A stretch of 8,172 bases of DNA. Source: JAVBLK01 sp031553565 (lineage in GTDB: Bacteria > Bacillota > Clostridia > Christensenellales > DUVY01). Location of the stretch: NCBI GenBank assembly GCA_031553565.1, contig JAVBLK010000030.1, forward strand, positions 1-8,172. The letters run 5' to 3'. Below the pieces are notes generated by a model that saw only the letters and a list, made by a program, of their open reading frames with translations, ran no database searches and had not been told where the DNA came from. The translations under genes were made by a program, and so were the position numbers. This document shows, in pieces, positions 1 to 7,978 of this stretch. Each line of letters begins with the position of its first letter. Within the stretch, counting starts at the first letter, position 1.

Positions 1-80
1 TATCTTTGTGTCCCCGCCTTACTATACCCAAACTTTCTTTGTCCGTCTTCAGCTTTGCATTTAGGACAGCTCTGCTCCAT
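1..80 (-). CDS. N-terminal fragment of a zinc-ribbon protein, probably an IS transposase (cut by window edge)
   Basis: Reading from the ATG at 80, 26 codons are open up to the left edge. The peptide begins MEQSCPKCKAEDGQRKFGYS and continues with KAGTQR. A CPxC knuckle followed by a basic GYSKAGTQR stretch resembles the zinc beta-ribbon at the N terminus of IS1/IS1595-like transposases, where an aromatic residue and a second CxxC normally follow; that part lies outside the window. A consensus promoter just upstream fits an autonomous insertion sequence. An in-frame ATG at 101 would add seven residues (MKKARIK), but it falls about where transcription should begin, so it would be leaderless. No strong ribosome binding site precedes either start. 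The frame is seen; the transposase identity is inferred from a short peptide and could be wrong. Confidence 0.5.
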   Translation of the reverse strand, partial: MEQSCPKCKAEDGQRKFGYSKAGTQR

Positions 81-107
81 TTTTATTCTCGCTTTTTTCA
101 TACACCT

Positions 108-136
108 ATTATATCACTTTAAACACTATTTGTCCA
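108..136 (-). promoter_or_regulatory. Sigma-A type promoter for the left-edge reading frame
   Basis: On the minus strand a -35 TGGACA (131-136, one mismatch to TTGACA) and a perfect -10 TATAAT (108-113) are exactly 17 bp apart. The predicted start of transcription is near 101, about 20 bases before the ATG at 80. The -35 box overlaps the base of the hairpin at 134-157. Confidence 0.7.
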
Positions 137-157
137 CTCCTGTTTTATCAGGAGCGG
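134..157. other. Hairpin between clpC and the left-edge gene
   Basis: CTCCTG (137-142) and CAGGAG (149-154) pair around a 6-base loop, and CC/GG extend the stem. The position between (136 with 155) is an A-C mismatch in plus-strand RNA but a G-U pair in minus-strand RNA, so the stem is continuous only in the clpC sense. No U tract follows on the minus strand; on the plus strand GCATTTTT follows. It could weakly terminate clpC transcripts, be a plus-strand terminator, or be an insertion-sequence end structure that folds on read-through. No better clpC terminator is visible between 158 and 250. Confidence 0.4.
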
Positions 158-250
158 GCATTTTTGCGGAGAATAGATTCCGGCTGGATTTATGTCTGTT
201 TGAACCTTAATGACGCCAAAAGATAACTCCATAAATTTGGCAGCTCTGTT

Positions 251-2701
<2,451 letters not shown>

Positions 2702-2704
2702 ATG

Positions 2705-2711
2705 CTCCTCC
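2705..2711 (-). promoter_or_regulatory. clpC ribosome binding site abutting the repeat array
   Basis: The minus strand reads GGAGGAG, with five bases between GGAGG and the ATG at 2701. The first repeat unit begins at 2712, immediately next to this site. The array therefore reaches exactly to the clpC translation signal without disrupting it. Confidence 0.7.
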
Positions 2712-3158
2712 GCTGCGCTCGCCGCTGAAATTTTCCCTTTCAGGGAAAATCCCGCTCTGCTTGCTTGCTCCGTCGCCTTTCCGACCAGGCGCGAATTTTT
2801 TGACGTGGTAAAATTTTCGGTCGGACTTAAAGGCGGATTCTTTTATTTTTTGCTTTTGTTTTTATTCTTTACTTGTTGCGCTTTTCAGAAAAATCAGTTC
2901 CCGGAAATACTTGCCGCTGCGCTCGCCGCTGAAATTTTCCCTTTCAGGGAAAATCCCGCTCTGCTCGCTTGCTCCGTCGCCTTTCTTGGCCAGGCGCGAA
3001 AATTTTGACGTGGTAAAATTTTCGGTCGGACTTAAAGGCGGATTCTTTTATTTTTTTGCTTTTGTTTTTATTCTTTACTTGTTGCGCTTTTCAGAAAAAA
3101 CAGTTCCCGGAAATCCTCGTTGCTGCGCTCGCCGCTGAAATTTTCCCTTTCAGGGAAA
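2712..3158. repeat. Tandem array, 2.2 copies of a ~205 bp palindrome-containing repeat
   Basis: Unit 1 (2712-2915, 204 bp) and unit 2 (2916-3121, 206 bp) differ at roughly a dozen positions. A third copy (3122-3158) holds only the first 37 bases, giving A-B-A-B-A. Segment A carries a hairpin, ATTTTCCCT-TTC-AGGGAAAAT (2730-2750 and 2934-2954; shortened in the third copy, which breaks off right after the stem). Segment B carries a larger inverted repeat: in unit 1 CGCCTTTCCGACC (2774-2786) pairs with GGTCGG (2819-2824) and AAAGGCG (2829-2835); in unit 2 CGAAAATTTT (2997-3006) pairs perfectly with AAAATTTTCG (3015-3024). The array fills almost all of the mcsB-clpC gap. It looks like a dispersed non-coding palindromic element duplicated by unequal exchange between A segments. 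Short open frames crossing it on both strands lack starts or family features. Confidence 0.85.
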
Positions 3159-3186
3159 CTTTTTTGCTGCCTTTCGATCTGCGGCC

Positions 3187-4200
3187 TTATATCAGTTTTT
3201 TCAATTCTTTTGCCACGTACTCGCTTCGGAATATGTCCCTTGATACCGCGTCCAGCTCTCTTTTAGCGTTTATGGAGAGGTTTGCCGGCTGCGCGTCAAT
3301 GATGATCTCCTCCAGCGCGTCGGGCTTGGTAAGCTTGATGATCCCTAACGCCGCGCCCAGACGAACCTGGCCCATCAGCGCCATGAATTCCTTGCTGTCC
3401 ATCCTGTATGAGTTTGTTAAAAGCCCCCACGCGCGGTAGACCGTATCGGTCAATTCGACCTCGCTTGTCTTTAACAGGGTGTTCCTTGCGCTGTCCTCGG
3501 CCTTTGCGATCACCGCCGCGATCTTATTGACGGTATCCAGAATCTCGTCCTCGGAAAGCCCCAAGGACCGCTGATTTGAAACTTGGTACATAAAGCCTTC
3601 CGCCGCGCTGTTCTCGCCGTAGACGCCCCTGACCGTTATGCTGTAGCGCGAGACTTCCTCGATTACCTGCGAAATATTCTGGTTCATTGTCAGCGCGGGC
3701 AAAAACATCATAACGGACGCGCGCATCCCCGTTCCTAAATTTGTGGGACAAGCCGTCAAATACCCGTATTCCTTGTCGAACGAATACTCCATATCGCGGG
3801 CGATCGCATCGTCTATCGCATTTATGATACCGTATGCCTCGGTCAGCTTAAATCCCGGCAGGATACACTGCTGACGGATATGGTCCTCTTCATTCAGCAT
3901 TATTGCCACCGAATTATTGCGGTTTACGATTACCGCGCCATCCTCGCCGGCAACCAGCTCGCTGCTGATAAGATGCCGCTCCTTCATGGCAAGCCGCTTC
4001 ACCTCGGTCAGCTTATCCATCTCGAAAATACTGTAATCGCCCAATACGCTGACAGTATCGAAAACCCTGCGTTTTGCGGCAAACATCCTCTCGTCATAGG
4101 GCGGCAGCTTCCTCGGAAAAGGCATATTGGTAAAGTTGCGCGCCAGCCTGACGCGTGACGACACCGCATACGTTCCGTAATCTATATCGTTCTTCGCCAT
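3187..4200 (-). CDS. mcsB: McsB, protein arginine kinase
   Basis: McsB phosphorylates arginine side chains of misfolded proteins in the cytoplasm, marking them for ClpCP. The 337-residue product keeps the phosphagen-kinase fold signatures: SSRVRLARN (14-22) in the nucleotide site, NEEDHIRQQC (103-112) with the catalytic acidic residues, CPTNLGTGMRAS (151-162) around the conserved Cys, and RGVYGENS (191-198) in the substrate loop. Near the C terminus RDIFRS (321-326) sits where Bacillus McsB has the RDxxRA phospho-arginine pocket; the last position is Ser instead of Ala. The protein is somewhat shorter than the ~360-residue Bacillus form. The ATG at 4200 has AAGAGGA seven bases upstream (4208-4214). 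It follows mcsA after 107 bp and precedes clpC, the classical order, so assignment as McsB rather than a creatine-kinase relative is secure. Confidence 0.96.
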   Translation of the reverse strand: MAKNDIDYGTYAVSSRVRLARNFTNMPFPRKLPPYDERMFAAKRRVFDTVSVLGDYSIFEMDKLTEVKRLAMKERHLISSELVAGEDGAVIVNRNNSVAIMLNEEDHIRQQCILPGFKLTEAYGIINAIDDAIARDMEYSFDKEYGYLTACPTNLGTGMRASVMMFLPALTMNQNISQVIEEVSRYSITVRGVYGENSAAEGFMYQVSNQRSLGLSEDEILDTVNKIAAVIAKAEDSARNTLLKTSEVELTDTVYRAWGLLTNSYRMDSKEFMALMGQVRLGAALGIIKLTKPDALEEIIIDAQPANLSINAKRELDAVSRDIFRSEYVAKELKKLI

Positions 4201-4207
4201 AAAAAGA

Positions 4208-4234
4208 TCCTCTTAAAATCGATCCCCGATCGAT
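4208..4234 (-). promoter_or_regulatory. mcsB ribosome binding site preceded by a perfect hairpin
   Basis: The Shine-Dalgarno AAGAGGA (4208-4214) is seven bases from the mcsB ATG. Three bases before it in the transcript is a perfect 7-bp inverted repeat, ATCGATC (4218-4224) and GATCGAT (4228-4234), with a 3-base loop. The stem does not cover the Shine-Dalgarno, so it may set spacing or mRNA stability rather than block translation. Its role is inferred only. Confidence 0.5.
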
Positions 4235-4307
4235 ATCCGGCAATATGTACAGTAATCCAACTTTTATATATTATTCACACGCTGACAGCTGCCTATACCG
4301 CGTTTCC

Positions 4308-4784
4308 TTATCCTATAAGCTTGTCGATCTCGTTCTTAATAAGCTGCGCCTCGGCAAACCTTTCTTCGGCGACAGCCGCGTTCAGCTGCTTTCTAAGCAT
4401 CAGGATCTGCTGCTGCTTTAAATCCTCCGCCGACGGCCGCGGCCTTTTCCCGGTGTGAAGCCCCGCACCCTGAGTCTTGAATATGATAGGCGACAGCGCG
4501 CTGCGAAACTCCCGGTAACACGCGGCGCAGCCCAAATATCCCGTCCTTAAAAAGTCACCGTAATTCTGGCCGCATTCCTTACATACCGCATGTTTTTTCC
4601 TTTCCGGCTGGGGCGTTTCGGTAAAAGTCGAGAAAAGGCTGCCCAGCCCCGAAAATTTCAAGAGTGCGAAATCGTTGAATTTTTGCTGGCAGGCGGGGCA
4701 CAGATGCCTCTCGGTCTTGTGCCCGTTTATCTCGAGTATTTTATGGTATTCCGCCGGCTTCTTTTGACACTCGTCACAAAGCAT
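4308..4784 (-). CDS. mcsA: McsA, zinc-binding activator of the McsB arginine kinase
   Basis: McsA binds and activates McsB and links it to ClpC. The 158-residue product has four CxxC knuckles: C3/C6, C29/C32, C68/C71 and C86/C89, as in the family's two zinc modules. A C-terminal UVR-type helical hairpin (about 122-157, LRKQLNAAVAEERFAEAQLI) is the motif shared with UvrB/UvrC and the ClpC middle domain. The ATG at 4784 has AAGGT eight bases upstream (4793-4797). It is the first gene after the CIRCE promoter, with a leader of about 54 bases. In most Bacillota ctsR precedes mcsA; here no ctsR is present and the next gene upstream is spoIVA. The stop at 4308 leaves 107 bp before mcsB, where these genes are often nearly touching. 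Confidence 0.94.
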   Translation of the reverse strand: MLCDECQKKPAEYHKILEINGHKTERHLCPACQQKFNDFALLKFSGLGSLFSTFTETPQPERKKHAVCKECGQNYGDFLRTGYLGCAACYREFRSALSPIIFKTQGAGLHTGKRPRPSAEDLKQQQILMLRKQLNAAVAEERFAEAQLIKNEIDKLIG

Positions 4785-4844
4785 TTTTCTCTACCTTCAT
4801 TTTTTCCATTATTGGGTTTACGCGCTTCCCGTCGTAATGTAAAC

Positions 4845-4873
4845 ATTATACAACACAAAATTAGCACTGTCAA
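4845..4873 (-). promoter_or_regulatory. Perfect-consensus sigma-A promoter of mcsA-mcsB-clpC
   Basis: The minus strand has TTGACA (4868-4873), a 17-bp spacer and TATAAT (4845-4850), an exact match to the housekeeping consensus. Transcription should begin near 4838. The -35 box lies wholly inside the CIRCE operator, so repressor binding should exclude RNA polymerase. Such a strong core promoter implies tight repression when the cell is unstressed. Confidence 0.92.
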
Positions 4874-4887
4874 GCGTAGAGTGCTAA
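4861..4887. promoter_or_regulatory. CIRCE operator (HrcA binding site)
   Basis: TTAGCACTG (4861-4869), nine bases, then GAGTGCTAA (4879-4887). The canonical CIRCE is TTAGCACTC-N9-GAGTGCTAA, so only the last base of the left arm departs, and that base belongs to the -35 hexamer TTGACA on the other strand. CIRCE is bound by HrcA, whose activity depends on GroEL, and normally controls dnaK and groE operons. Here it predicts HrcA control of the arginine-kinase/ClpC operon. Confidence 0.95.
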
Positions 4888-4899
4888 TTCATTTGCAGC

Positions 4900-4933
4900 A
4901 AAACGGCCCGTTTCCAATTGCGAAACGGGCCGT
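4900..4933 (-). terminator. GC-rich terminator-like hairpin downstream of spoIVA
   Basis: A perfect 12-bp inverted repeat, ACGGCCCGTTTC (4903-4914) and GAAACGGGCCGT (4922-4933), has a 7-base loop. On the minus strand only three T residues follow (4900-4902), giving a weak U tract. It lies between spoIVA and the CIRCE promoter, so its likely job is to stop spoIVA transcripts entering mcsA. On the plus strand CAGCTTTTT follows, but no plus-strand gene is seen. Confidence 0.6.
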
Positions 4934-4964
4934 CAGCTTTTTCCTTAATTCTTCTCTTCGTTAG

Positions 4965-5123
4965 GTAAACACTGAATAATTCGGAATAATTTAGTAGCGG
5001 CGTCTTTTTCGCCTGAAAACGTCTTCTTTTTTTGCAAATAGTTCTACTATTTCCTGCAAAAACAAGCCGTTTTCATACTGAAAAATACTTGCTCTAAATT
5101 AACCTCATTTATTCAGCGTTTAC
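4965..5123 (-). repeat. 159 bp palindromic repeat element, copy 1
   Basis: Both ends carry GTAAAC-A/G-CTGAATAA as imperfect terminal inverted repeats, which may extend outwards to TTAGGTAAAC and TTAAGTAAAC. Similarity to copy 2 (7979-8138) is clear when this copy is read on the minus strand: shared blocks include GTAAACGCTGA, TAAATGAG, GGCTTGTTTTT and AAAAAGAAGAC. The centre folds as AAATAGT-AGA-ACTATTT on the minus strand (5036-5052), flanked by further pairing arms such as GAAAACG/CGTTTTC. It has no coding frame. It begins five bases after the spoIVA stop codon, so it forms the 3' end of that transcript. It resembles a MITE or structured palindromic repeat; I do not recognise a named family. 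Confidence 0.8.
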
Positions 5124-5128
5124 TTAAA

Positions 5129-6610
5129 TTATAATAGTATGCAGATGATCCCGCCGCGGCCCTCGTTGACTATCTTTTGCAGGGTCCTGCGCATTTTCTT
5201 CTGCGCCTCTTGCGGCATGGAGTGGATCTTTCCGGACAGGTTTTCGTTGACCAACAGGTGCAGGGATTTCCCGAACATCTTCGTTTCCCAAATACCCTTC
5301 GGGTCGCTCTCGAATTCGGACAGGAGAGATTTGACCAGATCCTCGCTCTGCTGCTCGGTGCCGACGATCGGGTTGACCTCGGTCTCGATGTCAACGCGCA
5401 TGATATGTAAGGAAGGCGCCGACGCTTTTAATTTAACCCCGAAGCGGTTGCCCTGCTTGACGATCTCCGGATCCTCCAGCGACATATCGTCCATAGTAGG
5501 GATCACCACGCCGTAGCCGGTCTCTTTGACCTCGTCGAGGGCAGTCTTGATCTTGTCGTACTCGACCTTTGCGTGCGTCATCTGCTTTATATAGCTCATC
5601 AGATGAAAGTCGTTCGCTATCTCGCAGTTGCACTCCGCGCTCAAAACCTTATAGAACAAGCCCTCCTGAGGCTCGATCTGAAATACGATCTTGCCCTCGC
5701 CCAGCCTTACCGAGTTGACGGTGACGGGCTTGATATGCTCGTTTTCGGCAAAGAATTTGTGCGCGTCGCCGTAGTCCTTCATTTTCAGCACGGCGTCGCT
5801 CATCTTTCTCGCCTGCTCCATAAGGTCTTTTATGATGAAGTTGTCGGCGGGCAGCGTCTGCATCCACTGCGGCATCTCGATCTCTATCATGCGTAAAGGG
5901 AACTCGAAAAGCACCTTTTCCAAAATGCCGTTGATGTCCTCCATCTGCATATTCAAGACGTCCAGCGCCATGATCGGCACGTTGTACTTTTCGCTTAGGC
6001 CCTCGCGCAGCTTGCCCGTTTCGGCGGACAGCGGCTTTGTGGTGTTCAGCACGACGATAAAGGGCTTTTGCAGCGCCTTTAATTCGGATATAACGCGTTC
6101 CTCGGCCTTTATGTAATTGGCGCGCGGTATGTCGGTGTTGATAGTGCCGTCGCTGGTTATCACGACGCCTATCGTCGAGTGGTCGGCAATTACTTTCCGC
6201 GTGCCGATCTCGGCCGCCTGCTCAAACGGCATCTCCTCTTCCGACCAGGGCGTCTTTACCAGCCTTGCCTTACCGCCCTCTTTGTGGCCCTGCGCGCCTT
6301 CGATCATATAGCCCACGCAATCGCACAGACGCACCTTTACGTCAACCTTTTCGCGTATCATTATGCTGACGCCCTCGTTGGGTACGAATTTTGGCTGCGT
6401 CGTCATAATGGTCTTGCCGGCGGCCGCCTGCGGCAGCTCGTCCACCGCCCTTTCCTTCTTATGCGCATTTTGTATGTTGGGAAGCACCAGCGCCTCCATA
6501 AACTTGGTGATAAAGGTGGATTTGCCCGCCCTTACCGGCCCGACCACGCCAACATATATGTCGCCATTTGTTCTTTCGGCAATGTCCTTATACAGGTCAA
6601 AACTTTCCAT
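5129..6610 (-). CDS. spoIVA: SpoIVA, spore coat morphogenetic ATPase
   Basis: SpoIVA is made in the mother cell, is placed on the forespore surface by SpoVM, and polymerises irreversibly after ATP hydrolysis to form the platform for coat assembly; it is also needed for cortex formation. The 493 residues match the family length (492 in Bacillus subtilis). The N terminus MESFDLYKDIAERTNGDIYV is characteristic. Walker A is GPVRAGKST (24-32), the sensor threonines are TTQPKFVP (70-77), and Walker B Asp is D97 in LCDCVGY, as in the TRAFAC-related ATPase fold. The C-terminal region ends in the hydrophobic GGIICILL tail used for localisation and polymerisation. It appears monocistronic: a terminator lies upstream (6781-6824) and a hairpin downstream. 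Sigma-E control is expected from biology, but I could not identify a convincing sigma-E promoter upstream. Confidence 0.97.
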   Translation of the reverse strand: MESFDLYKDIAERTNGDIYVGVVGPVRAGKSTFITKFMEALVLPNIQNAHKKERAVDELPQAAAGKTIMTTQPKFVPNEGVSIMIREKVDVKVRLCDCVGYMIEGAQGHKEGGKARLVKTPWSEEEMPFEQAAEIGTRKVIADHSTIGVVITSDGTINTDIPRANYIKAEERVISELKALQKPFIVVLNTTKPLSAETGKLREGLSEKYNVPIMALDVLNMQMEDINGILEKVLFEFPLRMIEIEMPQWMQTLPADNFIIKDLMEQARKMSDAVLKMKDYGDAHKFFAENEHIKPVTVNSVRLGEGKIVFQIEPQEGLFYKVLSAECNCEIANDFHLMSYIKQMTHAKVEYDKIKTALDEVKETGYGVVIPTMDDMSLEDPEIVKQGNRFGVKLKASAPSLHIMRVDIETEVNPIVGTEQQSEDLVKSLLSEFESDPKGIWETKMFGKSLHLLVNENLSGKIHSMPQEAQKKMRRTLQKIVNEGRGGIICILL

Positions 6611-6623
6611 ATTGCTTTAAAAA

Positions 6624-6630
6624 CCTCCTT
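6624..6630 (-). promoter_or_regulatory. spoIVA ribosome binding site with long spacing
   Basis: AAGGAGG on the minus strand is a near-perfect Shine-Dalgarno, but 13 bases separate it from the ATG at 6610, longer than the usual 5-9. The ATG is supported because the following residues align with the family N terminus, and no other start lies nearer the site. Confidence 0.65.
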
Positions 6631-6780
6631 CATAGTTTAAACAATATATAGCAACAGCCAAGTGCGGATTAGGCAAATTAATCAGCTTTCGGCCAAAGTA
6701 TATAGTATTTATATGACAACGTAATATGCAATATGATAAGGGGCTTATCCCAAATTCAAAACGTGTATGCTCATTGTTTC

Positions 6781-6824
6781 CTAAAAAGAAAAGCCGCCGT
6801 CACTTTTATCGGAGTGCCGGCGGC
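6781..6824 (-). terminator. Intrinsic terminator of the deacetylase gene
   Basis: GCCGCCGTCACT (6793-6804) and AGTGCCGGCGGC (6813-6824) form a 12-bp stem with one mismatch and an 8-base loop. On the minus strand TTTTCTTTTTAG follows (6781-6792). It starts 13 bases after the deacetylase stop codon and isolates that gene from spoIVA. Confidence 0.9.
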
Positions 6825-6837
6825 CTGCAACGGCGTA

Positions 6838-7761
6838 TTATTTTATCTTTCTTTGAAAAAAGACTTTGGCCGGCATATTCCCCGGACGGTTTATCCGGTT
6901 CAGGAAAAACAGATCTGTACCCCGGTCGATACGGTTTATTTTTTCGTAACAGGTAAACCCCGCCTTGTATCCGGCTTCTTTCAACGTCTGCCCGATGTCT
7001 TTTGTATACGCGCCGAACGGATAAGCGACTGCCGCGCTTTCCGCGCCCGTCTTTTCCCTGATCCGCACGCGCATCTTGTCCAGGTCATTTAATAAGGTTG
7101 TTTTATAGCTTCCGGCATCCTCGTACTTATTGCGCTTCAGACCGCGGCGCGACACGGTCTGCTTATGCATATCATAGGTATGGTTTTGTATTTCGCAGAG
7201 GCCGCTCTCATAAAGCTCCTTAAGCTGCTCCCAATTCATATGCGAGCGCTTATTTTTAATTACAACGCCGTCCGCGCCGTAATTCGCGTCCGTCAGCGCG
7301 CCGACCGGCGATACGATGAATTTAACGCCGTATTCTTTTAGGATAGGCCATGCGTACAGATACACGCTCAGCGCGGCGTCGTCAAACGTCAGCATTACCG
7401 GTTTTTCGGGCATTGGTACGCCGCGCTCCGTAAACGCCAAAACGTCCGAAACTGTGACCGTTATATATCCGTTTGCCGATAAATACTTAAGATCCTCTTC
7501 CAGCGTTTCCGGCCGGATTACATATTTCCCGACGCCGCGCGGATAGACCGCGTGGTACATGATTATAGGCAAGTCGTAAGACCGGGATGATACGGCCTCC
7601 CGTTTGACGCTTTCCGGATGTCCATCGTCGTAATAATCGGTCAGATTTTTATACGCCATCGAAACTATATCGCCGAAAGCCGATGAGCAGCAGAAAAAAC
7701 AGACGCATAAAATGCCCGCAGCAAGCGCAATAGTTTTAAAAGCGCCCCGTTTTCTTTTCAT
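6838..7761 (-). CDS. NodB-type polysaccharide deacetylase, membrane-anchored or secreted
   Basis: The product is predicted to remove N-acetyl groups from a cell-surface glycan, either peptidoglycan or an exopolysaccharide, outside the membrane; the substrate cannot be told. From the ATG at 7761 it is 307 residues. The N terminus MKRKRGAFKTIALAAGILCV leads into a hydrophobic segment (about 9-30), a signal peptide or anchor. LPIIMYHAVYP (64-74) is the usual entry to PgaB/IcaB-like domains. Motif 1 TFDD (125-128) has the catalytic and metal Asp; Ala replaces the common Gly after it. Motif 2 is NHTYDMH (193-199), with both metal His. Motif 3 is AYPFGAY (246-252). The frame stays open upstream to a TTG at 7830, adding 23 basic residues, but that would bury the signal sequence and has no ribosome binding site; neither start has a clear one. 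It appears monocistronic. Confidence 0.85.
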   Translation of the reverse strand: MKRKRGAFKTIALAAGILCVCFFCCSSAFGDIVSMAYKNLTDYYDDGHPESVKREAVSSRSYDLPIIMYHAVYPRGVGKYVIRPETLEEDLKYLSANGYITVTVSDVLAFTERGVPMPEKPVMLTFDDAALSVYLYAWPILKEYGVKFIVSPVGALTDANYGADGVVIKNKRSHMNWEQLKELYESGLCEIQNHTYDMHKQTVSRRGLKRNKYEDAGSYKTTLLNDLDKMRVRIREKTGAESAAVAYPFGAYTKDIGQTLKEAGYKAGFTCYEKINRIDRGTDLFFLNRINRPGNMPAKVFFQRKIK

Positions 7762-7918
7762 TAAAATAGGGTGTGCAAAAAGAGATGTTTTTATTTTTAC
7801 TGCAGCGTTTCTTTTGCGCTCGCATTTCAACAGCCGCCGCGCCTGTCAGCGCACGTCGCCGCTCAAGGAAACAATGAATAAATACTCGAGCTGAATTCGG
7901 ACAGATTTTTGATACAGA

Positions 7919-7973
7919 TTTTAAATTGCCGCCGCAGGCAATGCCGGGGCATTGACAAGGCGGGAATTTAAAA
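7919..7973. other. 55 bp nested palindrome
   Basis: TTTTAAATT (7919-7927) pairs with AATTTAAAA (7965-7973), CCGCC (7929-7933) with GGCGG (7959-7963), and CAATGCC (7939-7945) with GGCATTG (7948-7954), leaving one G-G mismatch and one internal loop. No U tract follows on either strand beyond the A/T arms, so it is not a typical intrinsic terminator. It lies five bases from the repeat element at 7979 and could be a remnant or partner of it, a cruciform, or a leader structure of the deacetylase mRNA. Confidence 0.65.
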
Positions 7974-7978
7974 GCTAA

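Noticed and set aside
126..161. Eleven-codon minus frame MPAPDKTGVDK
   Set aside because: It is very short, lies within the hairpin and has no ribosome binding site.
2805..3138. Small plus-strand and minus-strand open frames inside the tandem array
   Set aside because: The long minus frame follows a stop codon with no usable start, and the plus frames shift between units because of indels in T tracts; nothing supports translation.
2712..3158. CRISPR array
   Set aside because: There are only two full units of ~205 bp with no unique spacers; the whole period is repeated.
4785..5128. CtsR operator upstream of mcsA
   Set aside because: No tandem GGTCAAA-like heptads on either strand; TGTCAA at 4868-4873 is the -35 box within CIRCE.
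6631..6725. Sigma-E promoter for spoIVA
   Set aside because: AT-rich strings such as CATATAAAT and CTATATATT occur, but none pairs a good -35 with a CATACAAT-like -10 at the right spacing.
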